A DNA stretch of 12,365 bases from an uncultured Bacteroidales bacterium (lineage in GTDB: Bacteria > Bacteroidota > Bacteroidia > Bacteroidales > UBA932): contig CALCUQ010000359.1 in assembly GCA_937906795.1 (NCBI GenBank), positions 1 to 12,365 on the forward strand. The letters run 5' to 3'. The notes beneath the pieces are model-generated. The model saw nothing but the letters and a program-made list of their open reading frames with translations. It had not been told where the DNA came from and searched no databases. The position numbers were made by a program, and so were the translations under genes. Below are positions 5,766 through 12,365 of this stretch, one piece after another (the stretch's first letter is position 1; every line of letters begins with the position of its first letter).

Positions 5766-7067
5766 ATGCATAAACTCAGGCCCAAACATAAAGCATTGAT
5801 AGCAGCAATTTTTATTGCTGCTATTATTGCTATTGCGTTGAGCCTTAAACCAAACAGGCATAAAGAGAGGACTGCACTACAATCCAATGCAAATCAAACC
5901 TCCATAAACGAACTTATATCAAACAGTATGTGCGAATATGAAAGCACAAAAAGGTTTGACAGGGAAATTGCCAAATTCATGAAATATTGGGGGATAAAGG
6001 GTGGCTCTTTTGCAATTATGAAAAATGACAGTCTTATATACGCAAAAGGATATGGGTATGCCAATGCAGAAGATAGTCTGGAGTGCACAACTTCCAATAT
6101 TTTTAGGGTAGCTTCCATCTCAAAACTTATTACAGCCGTTACAGTAATGAAACTGTGCGAAAATGGGCAATTGAATCTGGACGATACCGTTTTTGGAGAA
6201 GATGGAATACTTAATGACTCTATATACACCCACAGAATAAGGGATAAGAAAATTAAGAGTGTAACTGTTGAACATCTGCTACGCCACACAAGCGGCTTTT
6301 CAAATCCAATTGGCGATGCAGCCTTTAACCAGGATATTATTGCAAGGATAATCCATAGGCCATTACCACTTACACTGGATGAGATGGTTGAATGGGCAAG
6401 TTCCAACAGACTAAGATCCAGACCCGGGACTCACTACAATTACTCAAATATTGGTTATATGGTACTTTCTAAAGTTATTGAGAAGGTTACCAATTCTGAG
6501 TATGAAAGATATATAAAAGACTCTGTATTGGCTCCTATTGGATGTTATGATATGCACCTGGCGCACAATTTCCCATGGAATTTCAGAGAAAATGAAGTTA
6601 CATATTATGAGGTAAAAGAAGCCCAGAAGGTTCCTGCATTTGACGGCTCTACCAAGTTTGTAATGAAAAGTCTGGGAGGCAATAATGTAAGGGGGTTGTC
6701 GGGAGCAGGAGGATGGGTTGCCTCTGCTGCTGAACTGTTGCTGTTTGTGAGTGCAATAAACAACAATCCTGTAAGGGAAGATTTCCTAACAGAGGAATCC
6801 ATAAATAAGATGACAGCTTATAGCAAAACCATCAAACCAATTGGGTGGGCATCAGTTACATCCAAAGAGTGGTTTAGAAGCGGCTCAATGGCTGGAACAA
6901 GTGCTCTAATCAAAAAACAAAAGGATGGATATACATGGGTGTTCATATCCAACAGTTCATCCTGGAATGGTCCTTATTTGTCAAAAAGAATGAGCCAATC
7001 TATTTCAACTGCAGTAAGCAGAGTAAAAGAATGGCCCAAACAAGATCTATTTGAACTTGTAGACTAA
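5766..7067 (+). CDS. Membrane-anchored serine hydrolase, beta-lactamase/penicillin-binding fold (class C-like)
   Basis: A short basic N-terminus is followed by one hydrophobic segment (about 10-27) with no obvious cleavage site, so the enzyme is probably periplasmic and anchored in the inner membrane. The catalytic SxxK is Ser117-Ile-Ser-Lys120 (FRVASISK), and the second motif YSN is at 226-228 (HYNYSNIGYMVLS). The third motif, usually KTG or HxG, appears as Arg371-Ser-Gly in FRSGSMAGTSAL. LLRHTSG at 171-177 is also typical of the family. Substrate may be a D-amino acid peptide, ester or amide; true beta-lactamase activity is not indicated. The ATG is 2 nt after the AKR stop, with GAAGG inside the AKR end as a weak ribosome site, so the two form an operon. 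Its stop is one base from the convergent gene's stop. Confidence 0.9.
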   Translation: MHKLRPKHKALIAAIFIAAIIAIALSLKPNRHKERTALQSNANQTSINELISNSMCEYESTKRFDREIAKFMKYWGIKGGSFAIMKNDSLIYAKGYGYANAEDSLECTTSNIFRVASISKLITAVTVMKLCENGQLNLDDTVFGEDGILNDSIYTHRIRDKKIKSVTVEHLLRHTSGFSNPIGDAAFNQDIIARIIHRPLPLTLDEMVEWASSNRLRSRPGTHYNYSNIGYMVLSKVIEKVTNSEYERYIKDSVLAPIGCYDMHLAHNFPWNFRENEVTYYEVKEAQKVPAFDGSTKFVMKSLGGNNVRGLSGAGGWVASAAELLLFVSAINNNPVREDFLTEESINKMTAYSKTIKPIGWASVTSKEWFRSGSMAGTSALIKKQKDGYTWVFISNSSSWNGPYLSKRMSQSISTAVSRVKEWPKQDLFELVD

Positions 7068-7068
7068 A

Positions 7069-8418
7069 CTACTTTACCCAAACATTAACAATCTCTCCAA
7101 TATACATTTTGTGCATTGGTTTATCCAACCAGTTTGACTTAACCTCACTATTGTTTATTGAGTCTGGCAATAGAGACTGGCTAACCAATTTCTTGCACTC
7201 TATAATCATCCATGCTTGCTCAAAAGCCATTCCACCTGTTGGCATCTGAACTGGTGTTAGACCAGAGCCCTTTACTTTATCCTCATCTTTACCAGATTTT
7301 GTTCCACAATAATTAAGGGCATCTCTATACATCTCTGTGTAGAAAGTGATTGTAAACGTATCACCTTGTGTTTCTATTACTTTATAAGTATATCTTGCAG
7401 GATTGATAAAGCAGAACACTACAGGTTTGTTATACAATACGCCAAAACCACCCCAACTTGCTGTCATCATATTGAACTTATCCTTATTACCGGCAGTAAT
7501 AAGCATCCAGTCTTGCGACAACATTTTAATGAAGTTACCAGGAATCTTTTCTGGAGCAATGTTTTTATATCCTTGCAATCCACTTGCTGCAGAAACATTA
7601 GCAGGGGTAGCCACAACCTCTTGTTTTGCAACTGGAGTATCAGCTACCGGTGCTTTAGCTGCAGGGGTTGTAGTGGCAGCGGCTGTTGCAACAGTTGAAG
7701 CTGCAACAGTAGCAGCAGTTGTTGCCGCAGTTGAGGCTGCACTTTGTGCTGGAGCTCCTGCCGGCTCATAAACTTTCTTTGGCTGTATGATTTTAACAGG
7801 TTTTTCCTCCACCTTAACCTCCTCCTCTATTGGAGTTGCTGATACTTTTTCAAACATATAAAGATTGAATGATTCAAAAATTTCATCTACTGCATCAATA
7901 GTCTTTGCTCTGAACTTACCAAAAGTCTTTGCAAGCTTTGTGCGGTCTCTGTTAATTGCATATCTGTCAATAATCCATTCATCTGCCTTGTAATGTTCTG
8001 TAAGACCACCTTCTACATAATCATATTTTATATTCAAGACTTTGATAATACATTTATTCCCAACAATATCTATTGTAATGTTACATTTCATTAGAGCCTT
8101 GTCCAAGATAATTGATATATCCCTAAAAACAATATCTCTGTTGAATATCATAACAACAGATTTCTTTTCTTCATTCTTGTATGCAATTCTGCTCTCAAAT
8201 TTCTTATCGAATTTTGCAATATAAGCATCAGCCCACTCAGCCGCTATCTGATACACTTTGTCGGCCGATATATCTTTAAACTGCAAAGAATCTTTAAACA
8301 CAACCTTTGTTCCCTCCATTTGCAAAGGAGCAAGATATTTCTCCATTTTGCTCTCATCTATCTGTGCCAATGAAATAATAGGAACCAACAATAAAATAAG
8401 TAAAACAATTTTTTTCAT
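7069..8418 (-). CDS. Secreted DUF4468-like / flavin reductase-like fusion protein
   Basis: I chose the ATG at 8418 (449 aa) over the in-frame ATG at 8442. It gives a clean signal peptide (Met-Lys-Lys, hydrophobic core, cut near SLAQ, no lipobox Cys), and the upstream -7 box would leave the 8442 start almost leaderless. Residues about 30-188 resemble DUF4468 (PF14730, TBP-like fold, Bacteroidota), ending in the ADEWIIDRYAIN...FGKFRAKTIDAVDEIF block. Residues about 190-285 are a charged then Ala/Thr/Pro-rich linker. Residues about 290-449 match complete Bacteroidota flavin reductase-like (PF01613) proteins: DWMLITAG, MTASWGGFGVLYNKP, NPARYTYKVIE, ALNYCGTKSGKDEDKV, and the terminal MYIGEIV. That domain normally binds FMN in the cytoplasm; here it would be exported. 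Function is unknown. It is downstream of the RND-TolC genes but has its own promoter box. Confidence 0.85.
   Translation of the reverse strand: MKKIVLLILLLVPIISLAQIDESKMEKYLAPLQMEGTKVVFKDSLQFKDISADKVYQIAAEWADAYIAKFDKKFESRIAYKNEEKKSVVMIFNRDIVFRDISIILDKALMKCNITIDIVGNKCIIKVLNIKYDYVEGGLTEHYKADEWIIDRYAINRDRTKLAKTFGKFRAKTIDAVDEIFESFNLYMFEKVSATPIEEEVKVEEKPVKIIQPKKVYEPAGAPAQSAASTAATTAATVAASTVATAAATTTPAAKAPVADTPVAKQEVVATPANVSAASGLQGYKNIAPEKIPGNFIKMLSQDWMLITAGNKDKFNMMTASWGGFGVLYNKPVVFCFINPARYTYKVIETQGDTFTITFYTEMYRDALNYCGTKSGKDEDKVKGSGLTPVQMPTGGMAFEQAWMIIECKKLVSQSLLPDSINNSEVKSNWLDKPMHKMYIGEIVNVWVK
7624..7740 (-). repeat. Low-complexity Ala/Thr-rich linker coding region
   Basis: This part of the fusion gene consists mostly of Ala and Thr codons (GCx, ACx) with imperfect short internal repeats, including two AAST units 12 residues apart. 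It encodes the flexible linker between the DUF4468-like and flavin reductase-like domains. Such DNA can vary in length between strains by slippage. It also produces long open frames on the opposite strand that are not genes. Confidence 0.7.
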
Positions 8419-8450
8419 ATTTGATTTCTTTCTATAATTCAATATTTTTC

Positions 8451-8458
8451 CAAAGTTA
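8451..8458 (-). promoter_or_regulatory. -7 box for the DUF4468-flavin reductase gene
   Basis: The minus strand reads TAACTTTG, identical to the boxes before nadB and the AKR gene and, like the AKR box, followed by GGAA/GAA-type sequence. Transcription would begin near 8444, leaving about 25 nt of leader before the ATG at 8418. It lies between the TolC stop and the fusion gene, so this gene need not depend on the efflux operon. No clear -33 TTTG is seen. Confidence 0.55.
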
Positions 8459-8483
8459 TAAAACTTATGAGAAAAATCCTATT

Positions 8484-9848
8484 CTACTGTTTACTTATTA
8501 CTCCACAAGCCCTTTGATATGCAACATATGTCAGATACAATTTATACTTGGCGGTAACATTTTGCTGGTATGCCTGTTGCCATAGAGCCTGCACTTCCAG
8601 TAATGAAACCAGCGATTCCATCCCCGCCTTATACTCTTTCTCGCTCATTAGCCTGCTCTCCTGAGCCTGTTGCAAAGACATTTCTGATATCTGATACTCC
8701 ATTTTTGCCTCTTCCAGATTATTTACGGCTTGAGCAAGTTCCAGTTCCATTTGCAAATTAAGGTCATCCCTATTGTTTTTGGTCTGCTGCAATTTTGCCT
8801 TGGCTGCCTTTATCTTGTTCCTTCCTGCCCCAAAATGGAAAATAGGGATTTTAACATTAAGCATAAAAGCATAGTTGAATCCGTCCATAAGATTCTGGTC
8901 ATTAAGTTTTAAGCCATATGTATAGCCATATGAGCCCAAAAACGCAATATTTGGCAATACCTCACTTCTGCTTAGCTTCACTTGCTGATTTACCAATTCT
9001 ACTTGTTTTGACAATAGTGTATATTCTGGACGCATGGATATATCAGTTACAAAAGACTCATATTCTTTCATGTCTACACTTATATTGTTTTCAAGCTGCA
9101 CATCACTATGCAAAGGCTTGCCTATCATATAGCACAGGTTCATTCTGGATAGTTTTATACCATTCTCTGCCTTTTTTAGAGCAAGCAAACTTTCATTTAA
9201 CTTAACTCTAACTTTAAGTACATCTGATTTTGGTTTAAGGCCATGCTTATATGCACTCTCAACATTTCTGAGCAACTCTTCCAACAGCAACTTATATGAC
9301 TGTGCAACCTTATACAGCTCCTGAGCCTGGACAGCCAGTGTATATGCGTTGTCTGTCTTGTATATTACTTCATTCTCTACCCTTTTTTCATCTGCTTGTG
9401 TCATTTGAAGTGCAATCTTGGACATCTTGTATGCATTTCTTACTTTTCCGCCCATATAAACAGGCTGCTCCAACATTAAGGAGCCATTGAATGCACCATC
9501 AATATCCAATGCCAATGCAACACCCGGGAAATACGCGAACTCTCCCGTTGGAACAGGTTGTCCGCTGGTTGTAGAAAATACCGGAAGTTGTCCCTCACCA
9601 GAATTATACTCCAAAGTATTGTCACTATAAAATCCTATAGCATTGGCTTTTATGTTTGGAAAGAAATTTGCCTTAACACTTTTTGCAGTAAATTTTGCGG
9701 CATCTACACTACTTTTGGATGCTTCCAACTGCTTGTTGAACCTTAAAGCCATATCCCTGCACTCCTGCATAGTAAGTTTATGAACTTGCTGTGCATACAG
9801 AGCTATATTGAATGTAAGCAATACTATAATAAAACCTGCCTTTTTCAT
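8484..9848 (-). CDS. TolC family outer-membrane efflux protein
   Basis: The 454 aa begin with a Sec signal peptide ending near ALYA (residues 16-19) and followed by Gln, not Cys, so it is not a lipoprotein of the OprM type. The mature protein shows the two tandem outer-membrane efflux repeats (PF02321), roughly residues 27-215 and 235-440. Both have long amphipathic coiled-coil helices, such as the QMELELAQAVNNLEEAKMEY segment and the late EYKAGMESLVSLLEVQ helix typical of the family. Trimers form the outer-membrane and periplasmic duct for the RND pump encoded just upstream. Its ATG overlaps the RND stop as ATGA, which indicates translational coupling. Cargo cannot be predicted. Confidence 0.95.
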   Translation of the reverse strand: MKKAGFIIVLLTFNIALYAQQVHKLTMQECRDMALRFNKQLEASKSSVDAAKFTAKSVKANFFPNIKANAIGFYSDNTLEYNSGEGQLPVFSTTSGQPVPTGEFAYFPGVALALDIDGAFNGSLMLEQPVYMGGKVRNAYKMSKIALQMTQADEKRVENEVIYKTDNAYTLAVQAQELYKVAQSYKLLLEELLRNVESAYKHGLKPKSDVLKVRVKLNESLLALKKAENGIKLSRMNLCYMIGKPLHSDVQLENNISVDMKEYESFVTDISMRPEYTLLSKQVELVNQQVKLSRSEVLPNIAFLGSYGYTYGLKLNDQNLMDGFNYAFMLNVKIPIFHFGAGRNKIKAAKAKLQQTKNNRDDLNLQMELELAQAVNNLEEAKMEYQISEMSLQQAQESRLMSEKEYKAGMESLVSLLEVQALWQQAYQQNVTAKYKLYLTYVAYQRACGVISKQ

Positions 9849-12365
9849 TTTACATCTCTTTTAACATTAAAGAATAGAGCATACAACACAGGTAAAAACA
9901 CCAGTGTTATAAGTGTACCAAACAGCAATCCTCCCATAATAGAGGCTGCCAATGATCCAAACATTGCATCCGTAAGCAAAGGAATCATTCCCAGTATAGT
10001 AGTAAGTGAAGCCATCATAACAGGTCTCAACCTGCTTTTGGCACTAAACACAAGAGCCTCCATAGGATCAACTCCCTTATTTATCTCCTCTACAATCTTA
10101 TCCATTAGCACAATACCATTTTTAACCAACATTCCAATCAACCCCAGGGTACCAACAATAGCTACAAAATCAAAAACTTTTCCAGTTATAAACATCGACA
10201 ATATAACACCTATGAACACCATTGGTATACAACAGATTATTATAAATGGCTTTTTATAGTCCTTAAACAACATTATTAAAATTGCTACAATAAGGATAAT
10301 TGCCAATGGAAACATTTTAAACAGATTCTCCATAGACTGGTCACTGGCTGCTTTCTCTCCCTGCCAAGATAGTGTATAACCAGACGGAAGTTCCATTTGC
10401 CCAATCTTTTCATTTACCTCCTCCCATGCTTTTTGAGTTTCAACTCCAGCTACAGGAGAACATTGAACCCTTTGGCTTCTTTGGCCATTGAATCTTACAA
10501 CCACAGGATCTTCCCAGCTTATATCAATACTTTTGCACACTTGCTGCAATGGAGTTGTAGCCATAAGATCTTCTATAATCTGCTCTTTTGAAACTTTACC
10601 GGCCTTAATCTTTCCCAAAGTTTCCATTGTAAGTATATTGTTTATATTTGGCAACATTCCAAAAATCTGTGCATTAGCCAGATCTTCTACCGGATTGCCA
10701 GATTCATCCAAACATCTTAAAACAATATTATCTTTATGAATTCCATCATAAAAGGAATTTACTGGAATACCCTCAGTTACAGCCAATAAGGATACGCTTA
10801 CATCACTTCTGCCAAGGCCTGCTGCTCTTGCCTGTGCCTGATCATATTCAATTTTTATTACAGGCACTTTATCATCCCAATTGGTTGTAATCAGACAAAC
10901 ATTGTCCAGTTCCTCTATTTTCCTTACAGCCTCCCTGGTAAGCTCATGCAGCACAGCTGGATCCGGTCCACTGAACTGCGCCTCAATAGGGAACTTTTTA
11001 TACATCAGGTTATATCTCTTTAATTTGACATATGCATCGGGATAATTCTCGGAAAGATACTTTTGCAGAGCATCTATATTTTCCACAAGTTTGTCGGCCG
11101 ACAAAAAATCAATAATAAGTTCTCCGTACGCCAAGGATGGGTTTGCTATACTTCTAACAAGATTATATCTTCCTGGTGTTCCGCCTATTGAGGCAGTTAT
11201 ATGGGTTATCTCTTCCCTCTGCATAAGGTATTTCTGGATTGAGTTCAAATCCTCCACAACCTTTGTCTGATCTGTCGACTGCACAAGCTGATACTCCATA
11301 TACAATTGATTATATGTCATATCTGGGAAGAAACCATGCTTTATATATTTGTATCCAATAATTGAAAGCACAAGCAAACCTATCATACATACAACAAATG
11401 CTGCTGAATGCTTTATTGCTGATCTTACTGTTTTCTCAAAGAAATCATAAATTTTTCCAGAATAAAGTTCTTCTCCACTTCCCTTTTTGATATCCTTGTC
11501 TGAGAGCATCTTATCTGCACTAAGGGGCACTTGTACCAAAGCCAGTACCCAACTGAGCAGCAACGATACGGCCAATACGATAAACAGATCCCTCACATAA
11601 ACTCCTGCTGTATCTGGAGAGAGAAATATTGGCAAAAAAGAGAGAATTGCAATTAGAGTTGCGCCTAAAAGAGGCATTGCTGTTGTTTTGCCAATAGAGA
11701 CCAGTGCTTCTTTACGGCTAATCCCTCTTTTGAGGTCAATAAGAATTCCATCTATAATTACAATAGCGTTATCCACCAGCATACCCATTGCAAGAATAAA
11801 TGTTCCCAAAGAAACCCTCTGAAGTGTACCATCTGAGTACTTTAACACCAACAGAGATCCCAGTACAGTTATAACTAAGCCTATACCTATAATTATTCCA
11901 CTCTTTATACCCATTGTAAGCATAAGAATTACAATAACTATAATTACAGATTCTATAAGGTTAATTATAAAGGTTCCTAAAGCCTCCCTTACCCTTTCTG
12001 GCTGGTAGAAGACTTTATGACACTCTATTCCACATGGAAGTTTTGTATTGTGCAGTTGTTCAAGTTTTTGCTCTACTTTGTTTCCTACTTTAAGAATATC
12101 TGTACCCTCCGATGCTGCAACAAGAATTCCTACAGCTGGCTTTCCATCATAAAACAGTTGTTCTCTCACCGGTTCTGAATACCCCTTTTCAACTTTAGCA
12201 ATGTCCTTGATTCTCAACTGGTCTTGCTGATGTCCCTGTAAAATCAGATTCTCTATATCTTCTACTGTTTCAATCTTATCCTCTACAGAAACTCTTATTC
12301 TATTGTGCCCACTTTCAAAATACCCGCTGTAAGTTGTCTGGTTCTGTCCGTTTAAAGTTGCCAAT
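9845..12365 (-). CDS. RND efflux permease (AcrB/HAE1-like), 5' end cut by window edge
   Basis: This is the inner-membrane proton-driven pump subunit of a tripartite exporter. About 839 residues are visible. The first codon in view at the right edge is TTG read as Leu inside the protein, not a start, and about 200 N-terminal residues (TM1 and the start of the porter domain) are missing. Membrane blocks TM2-TM6 lie near visible residues 133-280, and TM7 is near 318-337. The second porter domain spans about 340-660, and TM8-TM12 run to the end. TM4 reads GMLVDNAIVIID, with Asp198 followed by Asn199 where AcrB has Asp407-Asp408. TM10 has LVKNGIV with Lys748 (AcrB Lys940) and RLRP at 778-781 (AcrB Arg971 region). 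Overall it is closer to HAE1 drug/lipophile pumps than to metal pumps. TolC overlaps its stop, and the adaptor gene is expected upstream, beyond the edge. Confidence 0.95.
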   Translation of the reverse strand, partial: LATLNGQNQTTYSGYFESGHNRIRVSVEDKIETVEDIENLILQGHQQDQLRIKDIAKVEKGYSEPVREQLFYDGKPAVGILVAASEGTDILKVGNKVEQKLEQLHNTKLPCGIECHKVFYQPERVREALGTFIINLIESVIIVIVILMLTMGIKSGIIIGIGLVITVLGSLLVLKYSDGTLQRVSLGTFILAMGMLVDNAIVIIDGILIDLKRGISRKEALVSIGKTTAMPLLGATLIAILSFLPIFLSPDTAGVYVRDLFIVLAVSLLLSWVLALVQVPLSADKMLSDKDIKKGSGEELYSGKIYDFFEKTVRSAIKHSAAFVVCMIGLLVLSIIGYKYIKHGFFPDMTYNQLYMEYQLVQSTDQTKVVEDLNSIQKYLMQREEITHITASIGGTPGRYNLVRSIANPSLAYGELIIDFLSADKLVENIDALQKYLSENYPDAYVKLKRYNLMYKKFPIEAQFSGPDPAVLHELTREAVRKIEELDNVCLITTNWDDKVPVIKIEYDQAQARAAGLGRSDVSVSLLAVTEGIPVNSFYDGIHKDNIVLRCLDESGNPVEDLANAQIFGMLPNINNILTMETLGKIKAGKVSKEQIIEDLMATTPLQQVCKSIDISWEDPVVVRFNGQRSQRVQCSPVAGVETQKAWEEVNEKIGQMELPSGYTLSWQGEKAASDQSMENLFKMFPLAIILIVAILIMLFKDYKKPFIIICCIPMVFIGVILSMFITGKVFDFVAIVGTLGLIGMLVKNGIVLMDKIVEEINKGVDPMEALVFSAKSRLRPVMMASLTTILGMIPLLTDAMFGSLAASIMGGLLFGTLITLVFLPVLYALFFNVKRDVK

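Noticed and set aside
4594..5766. Several minus-strand open frames of 81-145 codons antisense to the AKR gene
   Set aside because: The composition is Cys/Leu/Phe-rich without motifs, and they overlap a gene with an intact AKR tetrad and ferredoxin cysteines.
7366..7771. Long plus-strand open frames opposite the Ala/Thr linker, giving an Ala/Val-rich hydrophobic protein
   Set aside because: They are shadows of the GCx/ACx codons of the minus-strand fusion gene, which has clear domains and a promoter.
8418..8442. Upstream ATG at 8442 as the start of the DUF4468 fusion
   Set aside because: It would put eight extra mainly polar/basic residues before the signal peptide and leave almost no leader after the -7 box at 8451-8458. 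The ATG at 8418 fits better.
9780..10259. Plus-strand open frame of 159 codons across the TolC/RND junction
   Set aside because: It is antisense to the RND C-terminus and TolC signal peptide. Its Ile/Thr-rich sequence reflects reversed membrane-segment codons.
12362..12364. TTG at the right edge as a real start for the RND permease
   Set aside because: The sequence begins in the middle of the porter domain. Family length requires about 200 more N-terminal residues, so the codon is an internal Leu.

Overview
The window reads as a piece of a low-GC Bacteroidota genome, most likely Bacteroidales. Supporting signs are the repeated TAnnTTTG promoter -7 boxes in front of several genes, AT-rich leaders without clear Shine-Dalgarno sequences, and family content typical of the phylum: a DUF4468-like domain, a C_GCAxxG_C_C protein, and an aldo/keto reductase with a C-terminal ferredoxin domain. 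I saw no tRNA, rRNA, CRISPR array, transposase or integrase. The genus cannot be fixed from the sequence alone.

Positions 1-2014 (minus strand) hold NAD biosynthesis genes: nadB (L-aspartate oxidase), then nadC (quinolinate phosphoribosyltransferase) 6 nt downstream, which runs off the left edge. A strand-specific intrinsic terminator and a -7 box separate nadB from the next pair. Positions 2154-3144 (minus) hold a C_GCAxxG_C_C putative redox protein followed by a small outer-membrane beta-barrel-like protein. Positions 3145-3480 are non-coding and contain a good terminator, an AT-rich inverted repeat and several promoter-like boxes. Positions 3481-4329 (minus) encode a YjjU-type patatin phospholipase.

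A 72-bp divergent promoter region leads into a plus-strand pair. The first gene encodes a Tat-signal aldo/keto reductase with two C-terminal 4Fe-4S type cysteine clusters. Two nt later comes a membrane-anchored serine hydrolase of the beta-lactamase/PBP fold. This pair meets, tail to tail with one base between stops, a minus-strand gene for a secreted fusion protein: signal peptide, DUF4468-like domain, Ala/Thr-rich linker and a complete flavin-reductase-type domain. Upstream of it are a TolC-type outer-membrane factor and, overlapping it by 4 nt, an RND efflux permease whose N-terminus lies beyond the right edge. The periplasmic adaptor gene is expected just outside the window.

Most of this is ordinary housekeeping and envelope biology. 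The item most worth following is the predicted export of two normally cytoplasmic redox folds: the DUF4468-flavin reductase fusion and the Tat-type AKR-ferredoxin fusion. They are convergently encoded neighbours separated only by the serine hydrolase. No clearly new multi-gene system can be shown from sequence alone.
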